Of a DNA stretch of 63,225 nucleotides, positions 1 through 9,167 are shown in pieces (position 1 is the stretch's first letter; each line of letters begins with the position of its first letter). The stretch lies in the NCBI GenBank assembly GCA_945868805.1, contig CAMBMO010000011.1:1-63225 (forward strand). Direction: 5' to 3'. The notes beneath the pieces are model-generated. The model made no database searches, had not been told where the DNA came from, and saw nothing but the letters and a program-made list of their open reading frames with translations. The stretch is from Singulisphaera sp. GP187. GTDB lineage: Bacteria > Planctomycetota > Phycisphaerae > Phycisphaerales > SM1A02. Made by a program: the position numbers and the translations under genes.

Positions 1-308
1 CCCCTCTTTTACGCGGTATGAGTCCTGTCTCCGTGATAGTCCCAAGAGTGCGCAGACTCACACCAAGAAACTGTTCTGCTTTCTGTGATTTGAGAAATGA
101 GTGACCCTCGAAACTCATACTGTCCATCTTGCTCTGATTCATTGCTAGATTCCGTTGTGTTAACTGACAACTTGCACTCAAGTTTCATAAACCAGATCAT
201 GTCGGTCGCCGGGGACTGTCTGAGCCCGCCGGGATCTTTTCACGGATGCTCTCTTATGCAATTCCGTGGCTCGCTTCCGTGGCTTCGCCAAGACCTCACA
301 ATGGAATT
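1..308. other. Left-edge stretch without a recognisable gene
   Basis: Only short ORFs (about 60-90 codons) with no family resemblance are open here, on both strands. The sequence is more AT-rich than the coding regions around it. I see no convincing hairpin or tRNA. It lies downstream of the photolyase gene, which reads toward the left edge, so it is probably its 3' flank plus intergenic DNA. Confidence 0.4.
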
Positions 309-1754
309 TCACTTCTTCCCAAACGCACTCAACGCAGCCAACGCTCGATTTCGCGCAGTCACGTGATCAACAATTGGCGCGGGATAATTTCCACCAAGCT
401 CCACTCCCGATTGAAGCAAAACTAATGGCGGCGCATTCCATGGCTGATGAATGAATTCGCTAGGCACTTTCTCTAATTCAGGAATCCACTCACGCACATA
501 TGTCCCCTGCGAGTCAAACTTTTCGCCTTGCAAAATCGGATTGAAGATTCGAAAGTATGGCGCCGCGTCCGCACCGCATCCCGCACTCCATTGCCAACCG
601 AGCGAATTGCTCGAAAGATCCGCGTCAACAAGCGTCTCCCAAAACCATTTCGCTCCCTGCTGCCAATCTTGCAGCAAATGTTTCACCAGAAAACTAGCGA
701 CGATCATCCGAACTCGATTATGCATCCACCCAGTTGCCCAGAGTTGCCGCATACCAGCATCCACGATTGGATATCCCGTCTGACCACGCTTCCACGCTTT
801 CAATCGTTCAGCGGAAGGTTCCCACGGAAAGCGCTCAAACTCTGGTCGCAGCGGACTCTCCGCAGTGCGCGGGAAATTCGACATCACGTGATAGGCAAAC
901 TCTCGCCAGAGAATCTCCGCCAGATATTTTTGCGCACCGATCGAAGTGGCCGTAGGAGACTTCGAAACTTCATGCCAAACACGACGCGGCGAAATCTCAC
1001 CCCAGTGCAAATGCGCGCTCAACCGAGATGAACCATCTTCAGCCGGAAGGTCGCGATTCTCACCATACGCCTGCGCCGCCTGAAGAGTGAACTTCGACAA
1101 TCTTTTGCGTGCGCCGGCTTCGCCTGGTTGCCACCACTTGCGCATGGTCTTCGCCCAATCGATTGCAGGAAGAAGTTTCAGATCATCCAAAGAATCACTG
1201 GGAATCTTTGCGTCACTTCCCTTTAACATTTTCGGCGACGAGAGCGGTGGATCACTGCTCATCGTTTTGCGATACGACTTCGCAAATGGCGTGTAGACCT
1301 TGTATGGCACACCCGATCCAGTACGAATCACGGCTGGATCGTGCATCAAAGTCCCTGCATGCGCTGCAAATGAAACTCCAACTGCGAGCAGTTCCTTCCT
1401 GACCGATGATTCTTGCGCTTTTGCACTCGGTTCGTAACGCATCGAACAGTGGACTCCAGCAGCGCCAGTCGCCTTAGCAATTTCTGCGAGCACTTTTTCT
1501 GGCGCACCCTGCCGAAGAATCAGCGGAGACCCCAGAGCAGAAAGCGTTTTCCCAAGAGCAGCAAGCGAGAAATGAAGCCACCACTTCGATGCGCCACCTC
1601 CTGGCCATGCTCCTTCACTCTTTGGATCCCAGATAAAAACAGGAATAACCACACGCCCGCCCTGTGATGCGGCATGAAGCGCTGGATGATCATCAGTACG
1701 AAGATCTTGACGAAACCAAACAATGACTGGGCGCGATTGCGGTTCTGCTTTCAT
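309..1754 (-). CDS. phr: Deoxyribodipyrimidine photolyase (cryptochrome/photolyase family)
   Basis: A 481-residue flavoprotein expected to repair cyclobutane pyrimidine dimers with blue light. The N-terminus has the photolyase opening (VIVWFRQDLRTDDHPAL, residues ~10-26) of the antenna-binding alpha/beta domain. The C-terminal half carries the FAD-binding signatures: LHWGEISPR (~249-257), EILWREFAYH, the GYPIVDAGMRQLWATGWMHNR block and the WQWSAGCGADAAPYFRIFNP block. The length fits class I CPD photolyases (about 450-500). The ATG at 1754 is preceded by a purine-rich GGAAAA. It stands alone, 98 bp from the next gene upstream, which is on the same strand. Antenna type and class cannot be fixed from sequence reading alone. 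Confidence 0.95.
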   Translation of the reverse strand: MKAEPQSRPVIVWFRQDLRTDDHPALHAASQGGRVVIPVFIWDPKSEGAWPGGGASKWWLHFSLAALGKTLSALGSPLILRQGAPEKVLAEIAKATGAAGVHCSMRYEPSAKAQESSVRKELLAVGVSFAAHAGTLMHDPAVIRTGSGVPYKVYTPFAKSYRKTMSSDPPLSSPKMLKGSDAKIPSDSLDDLKLLPAIDWAKTMRKWWQPGEAGARKRLSKFTLQAAQAYGENRDLPAEDGSSRLSAHLHWGEISPRRVWHEVSKSPTATSIGAQKYLAEILWREFAYHVMSNFPRTAESPLRPEFERFPWEPSAERLKAWKRGQTGYPIVDAGMRQLWATGWMHNRVRMIVASFLVKHLLQDWQQGAKWFWETLVDADLSSNSLGWQWSAGCGADAAPYFRIFNPILQGEKFDSQGTYVREWIPELEKVPSEFIHQPWNAPPLVLLQSGVELGGNYPAPIVDHVTARNRALAALSAFGKK

Positions 1755-1852
1755 TTCATTTTTCCAAATGCAAAGCTGAGCGCTTTGTCAATCGTAGCGT
1801 ATCCAAATCGAAAGCCATGCTGGTACCTACCGGTCAATCGCATAATCAACTC

Positions 1853-3286
1853 CTACTCCCGTGCGTATTGAAACGGATAAATCGGAGGAAGTCCGAGTTG
1901 TTGCGTGAGCGCATCGAGCGCGTCACGATTGCGCTTGAGAAGCATCGGATCGGCAAGAGCTTCAGGAGTCAGTTGGTCTGGATACCAACTTTCAACCCAG
2001 GCTCGCAACTGTGTTGCGCGCTCTGAGCTGAAAACGCAGCCTGGATGAATGCCATTCAAAGTATGGATCCCGACCGTCGAAGTAGCACTCGGCGCGAGAG
2101 GCACACGCAATCTTAGGCATGCGGGTCCGCCGCCGTTGCGCATGCTCTCGCGCACATCCACGTACAGGATGCGCGAAATTGGATTGCGCGGATCCTGTTG
2201 AATTCGCTGCGCAACTGCACGCGCACGATCGTGGTGCTCGACTTCGCTTGGGCACACCAGCGTCATAGACCCGTCTGGCGTCGTAACAAGTTGCGAGTTA
2301 AACAAATATGCCGATACAGCCTCAGGAATCGTCAGTTCGTCGCGACTCACGGCGATGGGGCAAAAGGAATTCCCAACGCGCTCCGCGAGTGCGTCAACGA
2401 CGCGGTCATGATCAAGCCATGCGTCTTGGTGATAGAGCAAGGTGGAAGCGTTGCCCACCGACACGACATCATTGTGAAAGACACCTTGGTCAATCGCATC
2501 GGGATGTTGCTGCGCAAAGACGCACCGCGCAAGATCAAGTTGCAACAAGTTCGCAACGCTCTGGCTGGCTTGAAGCGTTTGTCGCGCAGGATGAACCTTT
2601 GGTTGCTGTCGCGGATGTGCCGTGTCAATGCCGTACACAAATAAGTGCGTTGCGGGTCGTTGAGCATTCGACGCGTCAAAGAGACGTGTGTGATTCGCCG
2701 CACCCTCGTCGCCCATGTCCGCCGTACTGAGAAGAGCTTTGTGAACCACGAATCGATCGCGGTCGGGGAAAACCGCGCCCAGAATGGCGTGCGTGCACGG
2801 CGGCTCGACTGCGCGGTGCGGCATGGACTTCAAATTGGCAACAACCAGATGCGTTCGATTGTCGCGCGCATCTTGGGCAGGCGCGACAGTGCCAGCATTT
2901 GCGCTCCACATAAAACTGGAACTGCAACATTGCGCCAACAGATGGGGCTTGTTGGTGTAGGCATCGGCGAGTACGCGTTCGTCATCGCCCGTGAACCCAT
3001 TCTGGCGCAACATCCACATGGCGGGTCGCTCATGCGGTGGAAGAAAACATTGCGTCACCCCTAGTGCCGCAATAATTTCCATTTTTGCAATGCCTTGCAG
3101 TGCCGCAGCCTTGGGGTTTGAAATGCGCCCCGCACTATTCTGACTCGCCAGATTCCCTGCCGCAAGTCCAGCATAATTGTGAGTCATTCCGATCAAGCCA
3201 TCAAAGTTCGCTTCTGCTGCCGCGGGCAATGCACTTGAATTTGCGACTGTCACGGTGCAGAAGATATTCGATTGACCGGGAGCCAC
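1853..3286 (-). CDS. astB: N-succinylarginine dihydrolase
   Basis: AstB hydrolyses N2-succinylarginine to succinylornithine, ammonia and CO2, the second step of the arginine succinyltransferase pathway, in the cytoplasm. The family opening EANFDGLIGMTHNYAGLA appears at ~25-42. The conserved GVFHNDVVSVGN block carries the catalytic His, and MRNGGGPACLRLRVP near the C-terminus carries the nucleophilic Cys. At 477 residues it is slightly longer than the usual ~445. The extra length is at the N-terminus: the first codon is GTG at 3286, and GTG 3253 or a later start would match relatives better. No other ast gene (astC, astA, astD, astE) is in the window, so here the enzyme is a pathway orphan. 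Confidence 0.93.
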   Translation of the reverse strand: MAPGQSNIFCTVTVANSSALPAAAEANFDGLIGMTHNYAGLAAGNLASQNSAGRISNPKAAALQGIAKMEIIAALGVTQCFLPPHERPAMWMLRQNGFTGDDERVLADAYTNKPHLLAQCCSSSFMWSANAGTVAPAQDARDNRTHLVVANLKSMPHRAVEPPCTHAILGAVFPDRDRFVVHKALLSTADMGDEGAANHTRLFDASNAQRPATHLFVYGIDTAHPRQQPKVHPARQTLQASQSVANLLQLDLARCVFAQQHPDAIDQGVFHNDVVSVGNASTLLYHQDAWLDHDRVVDALAERVGNSFCPIAVSRDELTIPEAVSAYLFNSQLVTTPDGSMTLVCPSEVEHHDRARAVAQRIQQDPRNPISRILYVDVRESMRNGGGPACLRLRVPLAPSATSTVGIHTLNGIHPGCVFSSERATQLRAWVESWYPDQLTPEALADPMLLKRNRDALDALTQQLGLPPIYPFQYARE

Positions 3287-3385
3287 AAAGGATTCACTCT
3301 TTCTGAGTACTGCGCCACTACACTTGGAGCTTGCAAAATGAGTCCCGATCGTTTCTCCAACACGTCATGGAAAGGCAATTGCAGC

Positions 3386-3868
3386 ATGTCCACCGCATAC
3401 AAAGTCACGGTCTTTATGCTTGTTTTCTCAGTCTTCATCCCGTTGCAAGGTTGCAAGAACGGACCACCGCCTGTGATGTTGGCGCGTCGACTTCTGAAGC
3501 ACAACAAGGATGAAAACTTGGGGCAGATTGCGCCGGGTTCACTGCTGAAGCTTGAGAAATCCGCTGTTGGCACCGCGACCGTGGGCGAGGACTTTAGGGT
3601 GTCACTCGAGTCGAGGTCCGGAGACGGACACGCGTGGCGGTGCCGCACGACCAACGATCCATATCTGCTCGTCGATTCAGCATTCGAGACCGAGCCGAAG
3701 GGCACGGTTGCATCGGGCAACGTAATGCAGGCCATTTATCAATTGCATGCGCGCGCAGCAGGCAAGGCAAAGATCGAATTCGCCCTCTTCAATGTTGCAG
3801 ACGAGAACAATGCGCCGTCGCAGACCGTCACGTTGGAGGTGGAAGTCACAGGACCTGCTTCGAAGTGA
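3386..3868 (+). CDS. Lipoprotein with chagasin-like (inhibitor I42-type) domain, divergent
   Basis: A 160-residue protein with a lipoprotein signal peptide (hydrophobic stretch ending in LQGC at ~22-25). The C-terminal ~100 residues resemble the immunoglobulin-like chagasin fold: a GDGHAW strand-loop where chagasins have N-P-T-T-G-Y-x-W, then an AIYQLHARAAGKAKIEF strand pair. The conserved R-P-W loop is absent. Family members inhibit papain-type cysteine peptidases; whether this one can is doubtful. ATG 3386 is chosen over upstream in-frame ATGs because AAAGG lies 10 nt ahead and the signal peptide starts cleanly. A better-conserved relative occurs at 27314-27886. It is divergent from astB. 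Confidence 0.6.
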   Translation: MSTAYKVTVFMLVFSVFIPLQGCKNGPPPVMLARRLLKHNKDENLGQIAPGSLLKLEKSAVGTATVGEDFRVSLESRSGDGHAWRCRTTNDPYLLVDSAFETEPKGTVASGNVMQAIYQLHARAAGKAKIEFALFNVADENNAPSQTVTLEVEVTGPASK

Positions 3869-4014
3869 ACGCCCGCGAGTCACACCGCAGGTTCAACCGG
3901 GCTTTCACGGTTGCCGCTCGGGTGCAAGGCTCCTGTCGATCACACCATGAGAGCCGGTCTACGCGCAACCTGCAATCGCCACGACTTCCATGCACCGTAA
4001 ACTGACAGCTCACA

Positions 4015-4635
4015 ATGCGAATCGCGATCTCTGGAAGCCACTCGCTTGGAAAGTCAACGATCGTCAATGACTGGATCGCACACTGCCCCAGTTTCAAACG
4101 GGAAGAAGAGCCCTTCCGAGTCCTGGGGCTTTATGGCCCCTATGAAATCCTCTTTCGCGATGCATCCACCAAACTGCACAATGGAATTCAACTCTATTAC
4201 AACATCAGCCGAATTCACCGCTACTCCAAGTTCGCCGATGATGTGATTTTCGACCGTGGCCCCATTGACTACCTCGCGTACTCCCAATACACCGCAAATA
4301 AGGGAACGACCGATATCGACAACGCGTTTGTCGAATCGATGGTTCCAGCAGTCAGAGAGTCGCTGGATCATCTTGATCTTCTCGCCTTTGTTCCAAAGTG
4401 CGACGAGTGGCCTGTGGAAATGGAAGATGACGGAATCAGGCCTGCTGACACGGCGTACCGGGACGAAGTGGATGCGATTTTCAAACAGATTTATCGTGAA
4501 GACCGTTACAAAGTGATGCCACAAGAGAATCGACCGCACGTGGTCGAATTGTCCGGATCTCGGCAACAACGAGTGGATCAATTGAAGGCAGGGATTGCGC
4601 ACGTGAATTCCACTCGGAATCCTGCTGATCGCTGA
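4015..4635 (+). CDS. P-loop nucleotide kinase-like ATPase (AAA_28/NadR-kinase type)
   Basis: A 206-residue cytoplasmic protein. It opens directly with a Walker A loop, GSHSLGKST (residues 7-15). The segment DVIFDRGPIDYLAY (~76-89) is the Walker B/DR-type motif of the thymidylate-kinase-like and NadR-kinase-like P-loop families. These families phosphorylate small molecules or nucleosides; the substrate cannot be told. It ends convergently with a minus-strand hypothetical gene, and a hairpin spans both stop codons. The upstream gap of about 146 bp holds no other gene. Confidence 0.75.
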   Translation: MRIAISGSHSLGKSTIVNDWIAHCPSFKREEEPFRVLGLYGPYEILFRDASTKLHNGIQLYYNISRIHRYSKFADDVIFDRGPIDYLAYSQYTANKGTTDIDNAFVESMVPAVRESLDHLDLLAFVPKCDEWPVEMEDDGIRPADTAYRDEVDAIFKQIYREDRYKVMPQENRPHVVELSGSRQQRVDQLKAGIAHVNSTRNPADR

Positions 4636-4658
4636 GAGGATCGACGTGGCGTCGCCTC
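4636..4658. terminator. Hairpin between convergent genes, possible bidirectional terminator
   Basis: GAGG (4636-4639) and CGACG (4642-4646) pair with CGTCG (4650-4654) and CCTC (4655-4658) around a TGG loop, with a two-base bulge at 4640-4641. The stem starts right after the stop of the plus-strand P-loop gene and reaches into the stop of the minus-strand gene. No T-run follows on either side, so intrinsic termination is uncertain. Confidence 0.4.
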
Positions 4659-5169
4659 AACCTGCGCGAGGAGCGAGATGTGCAACAAGAGCATTCCGTG
4701 CGGGAAGTTGCCACTGGTCGATACCTGAATCTGCGATGACTGCAATCATGCACTTCAAGATGTCGGGCGAGATGCCTTCGAGCCCCTTCTGAAGCACTGC
4801 CGCAAACTTGACTTCGGTGGGTGGATCTCGCGAAACCGAAGCATCGTCCACTTCGAGATCCTTGTGCTCGACACCAAGCGCGTTGTAGAGCGCTGTCACT
4901 TCACCCTTGCGCGCGGCAAGAAAGGCTTGGGCAAGCGCTGGCGAAGCCTTCCCGGGATCGCGTGAAAGTGCGAGTTTTGTTCCGTAGAAGTTTCCGATCC
5001 GCCACTGCGACTTGACTGTGTCCATGCGCGAGTTCGTGATGCTCGCAACGAGGTGCGCGAACTGGTCGTACGCGGCTGGATCGCCCTTGAGAGTGCGCAC
5101 GCACTGCGTGATCAATTCGTCTCGCAACTGCGCCGGGAGAGTTGGCCAAACATCATCAAGCATCGTCAT
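4657..5169 (-). CDS. Conserved-looking hypothetical protein, 170 aa
   Basis: I do not recognise a family. The protein is cytoplasmic in character, with no signal peptide or membrane segment, and is predicted mostly helical (for example DVWPTLPAQLRDELITQCVR at ~5-24). The open frame runs upstream to 5460, but that extension is Arg/Ser/Pro-rich and overlaps the start of the divergent transporter gene. I therefore place the start at ATG 5169 or ATG 5163 (codons ATG ACG ATG), with AAGGA just upstream. It is convergent with the P-loop gene. Whether it is a real gene rests on the length and composition of the frame. Confidence 0.6.
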   Translation of the reverse strand: MTMLDDVWPTLPAQLRDELITQCVRTLKGDPAAYDQFAHLVASITNSRMDTVKSQWRIGNFYGTKLALSRDPGKASPALAQAFLAARKGEVTALYNALGVEHKDLEVDDASVSRDPPTEVKFAAVLQKGLEGISPDILKCMIAVIADSGIDQWQLPARNALVAHLAPRAG

Positions 5170-5350
5170 TATCCTTGGGAGGTTGCAAAGCTGTCGTTGG
5201 ACGAATCCCAGATGAGCAGTACCACCGGAGCGAAAACTGCTTGCAGGATCATCGTGTTTGAGGGTAGCAGGACGTCGCATCGCGACGAGGTGACGGTCGC
5301 CCGCCTTTGGACTCGGGTTCGAGCCGCGAACTTGGGAGTACCCTCGCCGA

Positions 5351-6670
5351 ATGCTCGACCTAGGTGAAGCGAACTCGGCGTCAGCGACTGCAAGTCCAAC
5401 AGAGAGCGCGGCTGCGCCACAACCCGTTTGGCGCACAGTCAGCGCTGGGCTCGTAGGCAATGTGCTTGAGTGGTACGACTTTTCCGTCTATGGCTATCTC
5501 GCAGGACCAATCGGCGCGCAGTTTTTCCCGCACAATGACAAAGTGACGCAAGAGATCCTTGTCTTCGCGACATTTGCGATCGGTTTCGTCACACGTCCGA
5601 TCGGTGGACTCGTACTCGGGCGATTTGGTGATTCCCATGGACGGCGTGCGTTGCTCACACTTTCGATCTTGCTCATGGCGGGGTCGACGCTCCTCATGGC
5701 GTTACTCCCCTCGGCCGCGACAATCGGAATCGCTGCGCCGATTCTTATGATCCTTCTCAGGATGGTCCAAGGGTTTTCGCTTGGAGGCGAATTCACAGGG
5801 AGCATCGTTTACACGACTGAGATGGCGAAGACGGGTCGGCGAGGCTTGATATCAAGTTCAACTGCGTTTGGCACCAGCCTCGGATTCGTGCTCGGTTCGG
5901 GCGCGGTCGCACTCAGCACGTACGCGATGGGTACCGAAACGCTTCACGATTGGGGTTGGCGCGTGCCACTGCTCGCGAGCGTGATCTTCGCAGGATTCGG
6001 ATGGTGGGTGCGACGCAGTGCTGTCGAGACACCCGAGTCCAAACTGAGCATGGAGCGACGCCCTCCGCTGCTGCTCGCACTCGTGGCGGATCGGGTCGCG
6101 ATGTTGCGACTCGTTGGGATCATCGCCGTCTCGAACGCGGCGCTCTACTTCGCAGTCACCGCACAAGTAGAAGCTGCGAAGGCGCGCAATCCCGACACCG
6201 CCGCGTTCATCCAGGTCTTGGCGACGGCTGGATTGGCGGTCATAGCGTGCTCAAAAGTTGGCGGTGGATGGTTGAGCGATCTTCTCGGGCGAAGAAAGTC
6301 CGCGCTCATCGTTACGGTTGTTCTCCTAGCGGCCCTTGTTCCTTCGCACATCGCATTTGCGCAAGGAACACCTGGGATGTTCCTGATCGGACTGATCATC
6401 ATCGGCATTCCCCTCGCAATGCACCTCGGACTGCAGGGTGCGCTCGTCGTTGAAATGTTTCCGGTCGCGAGCAGAGTGATGAGCATGTCGCTCTCGTACA
6501 GCGTGACACTCGCCCTTGTGGGAGGGACTGCTCCGATGATGTTCACCTGGATGGTCGTGAAGAACGGCTGGGTATGGGGACCAGAGATATGGCTTGGCGC
6601 GCTTGGAATCATCTGTCTTGCGACATTGATACCGATGCGAGATACGACGGACAGGCGACTCGATGTGTGA
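5351..6670 (+). CDS. MFS transporter, metabolite:H+ symporter (MHS) family
   Basis: A 439-residue inner-membrane protein with about 12 membrane segments. The first carries the MHS-family motif GNVLEWYDFSVYGYLA (~36-51). The inter-helix motif LGRFGDSHGRRALL (~90-103) is the major-facilitator loop 2-3 signature, and a second copy (LSDLLGRRKSALI) sits between the halves. MHS proteins import small organic acids, proline-betaine, shikimate or tricarboxylates with protons; the substrate here is unknown. The next gene starts 8 bp before this one ends, so the two are probably co-transcribed, and a second MHS transporter follows. Confidence 0.9.
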   Translation: MLDLGEANSASATASPTESAAAPQPVWRTVSAGLVGNVLEWYDFSVYGYLAGPIGAQFFPHNDKVTQEILVFATFAIGFVTRPIGGLVLGRFGDSHGRRALLTLSILLMAGSTLLMALLPSAATIGIAAPILMILLRMVQGFSLGGEFTGSIVYTTEMAKTGRRGLISSSTAFGTSLGFVLGSGAVALSTYAMGTETLHDWGWRVPLLASVIFAGFGWWVRRSAVETPESKLSMERRPPLLLALVADRVAMLRLVGIIAVSNAALYFAVTAQVEAAKARNPDTAAFIQVLATAGLAVIACSKVGGGWLSDLLGRRKSALIVTVVLLAALVPSHIAFAQGTPGMFLIGLIIIGIPLAMHLGLQGALVVEMFPVASRVMSMSLSYSVTLALVGGTAPMMFTWMVVKNGWVWGPEIWLGALGIICLATLIPMRDTTDRRLDV

Positions 6671-7649
6671 CGCGCCACGCTCGATCCACCTGATCGCAGT
6701 GATGGCGATAATCGCGATCGCGGGTTGCGCGATACAACGCCCCAACTCGACCGTTGTGGTGAATTCTTCGCAGAGCGGACCCTTCGTTATCGTGCTTGGG
6801 ATCGCGCAGGATGGCGGCGTGCCACAAGCGGGAAGTTTCACCGATTCGCGGTGGGACGATCCGATGAAGTCGCGTCAGGTCGTAGCGCTCGGAATCGTCG
6901 ACCCTGCTGGAGGCAAGCGATGGATGGTCGACGCGACTCCGGACTTTCGCCGCCAGACGTTTGAACTCTTTCGCGCATCGGGCGGCGCGCCTAGCCCCGT
7001 GCTCGACGGGATCTTTTTGACGCATGCGCACATTGGTCACTACACGGGATTGATGTTCCTCGGTCACGAGTCAATTGGGGCGAAGAGCGTTCCCGTGTAC
7101 GCGATGCCGGCCATGACCAAGTTCATTCGCACCAACGGACCGTGGAGCCAATTGGTGGAGTACTCGAATATCGAACTACGCCCGCTGAGCGCGGGAGTTC
7201 CTGTTCCCATCGCCGACAAGCTGACAGTCACCCCGATCCTGGTGCCACACCGACAGGAATTCAGCGAGGTCGTGGCAGTTCGCATCGCGGGTCCTTCGCG
7301 ATCGGTGCTTTGGCTGCCAGACATTGATTCGTGGGAAGAATGGGACGCGCAAGGGACTCGAATCGAAGCTCTGCTCGACACGGTCGACATCGCATATGTC
7401 GACGGGACATTTTTTGCCAACGGTGAGATTCCGGGGCGAGACATGAGCGGATTCCCCCATCCTTTCATCACGCACACGATCGAGCGGCTGCGATCACTTC
7501 CCATCGAGACACGATCCAAGATTCGGTTCATCCATTTGAATCACACCAACCCAGCGCTCGACGAACGAAGCGATGCGCGACGAGTGATTGAGGCTGCGGG
7601 TATGCGAGTCGCACAAGAGGGCGAAGTCGAGTCGCTGATGCGCCAGTAG
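6663..7649 (+). CDS. PqqB-like metallo-beta-lactamase-fold lipoprotein
   Basis: A 328-residue protein with a lipoprotein signal peptide (AIIAIAGC, Cys 22), so probably anchored outside the cytoplasm. The rest is an MBL-fold hydrolase of the PqqB-like group: LGIAQDGGVPQ (~45-55), VDATPDFRRQ (~89-98), the metal motif THAHIGH (120-126), VPHRQEFSE, LPDIDSWEEW and FIHLNHTNP. The usual HxHxDH Asp is Gly here, as in other PqqB-like proteins. No other pqq gene is present, so a PQQ role is unlikely; relatives are simply called MBL-fold hydrolases. Its ATG overlaps the end of one MHS transporter and it lies 9 bp before a second, which suggests it processes something they import. Confidence 0.82.
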   Translation: MCDAPRSIHLIAVMAIIAIAGCAIQRPNSTVVVNSSQSGPFVIVLGIAQDGGVPQAGSFTDSRWDDPMKSRQVVALGIVDPAGGKRWMVDATPDFRRQTFELFRASGGAPSPVLDGIFLTHAHIGHYTGLMFLGHESIGAKSVPVYAMPAMTKFIRTNGPWSQLVEYSNIELRPLSAGVPVPIADKLTVTPILVPHRQEFSEVVAVRIAGPSRSVLWLPDIDSWEEWDAQGTRIEALLDTVDIAYVDGTFFANGEIPGRDMSGFPHPFITHTIERLRSLPIETRSKIRFIHLNHTNPALDERSDARRVIEAAGMRVAQEGEVESLMRQ

Positions 7650-7658
7650 GCTTGGAAG

Positions 7659-9167
7659 ATGACTCGTCATTCCCCACGACAACTCTGGCAGGTCATCACA
7701 GCATCGAGCATCGGCACGATGATTGAGTGGTACGACTTCTATATCTTTGGCAGTCTCGCAACGATTATCGCGCCGCTCTTTTATCCCAGTGGGAACGAAT
7801 CGCTCGCGTTGATCGCGTATCTAACGACCTTTGCGGTGGGATTTATCGTGCGTCCATTCGGCGCTCTTTTCTTTGGACGAATCGGCGACAAAGTCGGTCG
7901 CAAGTACGCGTTCCTTGTGACCCTAGTCATCATGGGTGGCGCGACTGCGATGGTCGGCATTCTGCCGACATACGAGAGCATCGGAATGGCTGCACCAATC
8001 GCGTTATTGTTGATTCGCGTTCTTCAAGGACTCGCCCTGGGCGGCGAGTATGGTGGCGCGGCGGTCTATGTCGCCGAGCATGTCCCGGATGGGCAGCGTG
8101 GCTTCTATACAAGCTTTATTCAGATCACGGCGACATTGGGACTCTTCCTCTCGCTGATTGTGATCATTGTCGTGCAAAACATTCTTGGCACCGATGCGTT
8201 CAAGGCGTGGGGATGGCGTGTTCCCTTCTTGATTTCAATCTTTCTCGTCGTGATCTCGCTTTACATCCGACTCCGCATGAAGGAGTCACCGCTCTTCGAG
8301 AAGATTAAGGCAAGCGGAATGACGAGCGTCGCGCCACTGAAAGAAGCATTTACTCGGTGGGCCAATCTGAAGGTCGTCTTGATCTCGCTCTTCGGCGCGA
8401 CGGCTGGGCAGGGAGTGATTTGGTACACGGGGCAGTTCTACGCGCTCTTCTATCTTCAGACGATTCTGAAGGTGCACTCGACGAGCGCGAACTACATCGT
8501 CGCGATCACTCTGCTACTCGCCATGCCATTGTTCGTGGTGATGGGTGCGCTTTCAGACCGCATCGGTCGCAAGCGATTGATGATGGCGGGATGCTTGCTG
8601 GCGGCGCTTTCGTACATCCCGATCTATCAGGCGATGCAATCGGTTGCGGGATCCGGTGTCGTGACTGTCGTGAGTACGAAGAATCCCATCACGGGCGCGG
8701 TGAGCTTGGTTCCGCAGGCAATGGAAGATGGGGTGCTCGTGCCCGCAAAGGAAGTATTGACCTATCACGGTCTCGGCGAATTGGCGACGACACCTGCAGC
8801 ATGGGGACTTGTCGGACTCATCTTCATTCAGCTTGTCTTCGTGACGATGGTCTATGGTCCGATTGCTGCGTATCTCGTTGAGGCGTTCCCGGCGCGCATT
8901 CGATACACGGGGTTGTCTCTGCCCTATCACATCGGCAATGGAATCTTTGGCGGACTTCTTCCCGTGGTCGGGCTCTCAATCGTCGCGGCGACTGGCAACA
9001 TCTATGCGGGGCTCTACTACCCAATCGCGATCGCGGCGATCACATTCGTCGTCGGATCGTTCCTGCTGAAAGAAACGTTTCGAGCCAAGATCTGGGATGA
9101 AGTCGAGCACGACCAACCCCCGCAGGCTGGGAGTCCACTGATATCACGGAGTCGCACGAGCGACTGA
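7659..9167 (+). CDS. MFS transporter, MHS family (second copy)
   Basis: A 502-residue membrane protein opening with IGTMIEWYDFYIFGSLA, the MHS-family first helix, then FGRIGDKVGRKYAF as the loop 2-3 motif and ALSDRIGRKRLMM in the second half. It is longer than its neighbour because of a ~65-residue polar loop (about residues 325-390, with VSTKNPITGAVSLVP) before the final helices. Relatives of this subtype are often annotated as shikimate or dicarboxylate permeases; the substrate is unknown. It closes a three-gene co-directional run and overlaps the 3' end of the convergent molybdo-oxidoreductase gene by 24 bp. Confidence 0.9.
   Translation: MTRHSPRQLWQVITASSIGTMIEWYDFYIFGSLATIIAPLFYPSGNESLALIAYLTTFAVGFIVRPFGALFFGRIGDKVGRKYAFLVTLVIMGGATAMVGILPTYESIGMAAPIALLLIRVLQGLALGGEYGGAAVYVAEHVPDGQRGFYTSFIQITATLGLFLSLIVIIVVQNILGTDAFKAWGWRVPFLISIFLVVISLYIRLRMKESPLFEKIKASGMTSVAPLKEAFTRWANLKVVLISLFGATAGQGVIWYTGQFYALFYLQTILKVHSTSANYIVAITLLLAMPLFVVMGALSDRIGRKRLMMAGCLLAALSYIPIYQAMQSVAGSGVVTVVSTKNPITGAVSLVPQAMEDGVLVPAKEVLTYHGLGELATTPAAWGLVGLIFIQLVFVTMVYGPIAAYLVEAFPARIRYTGLSLPYHIGNGIFGGLLPVVGLSIVAATGNIYAGLYYPIAIAAITFVVGSFLLKETFRAKIWDEVEHDQPPQAGSPLISRSRTSD

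Noticed and set aside
5270-5345. tRNA-like T-arm (GGGTTCGAGCC) upstream of the first MHS gene
   Set aside because: The T-stem does not pair properly, and no anticodon arm or acceptor stem can be formed around it.
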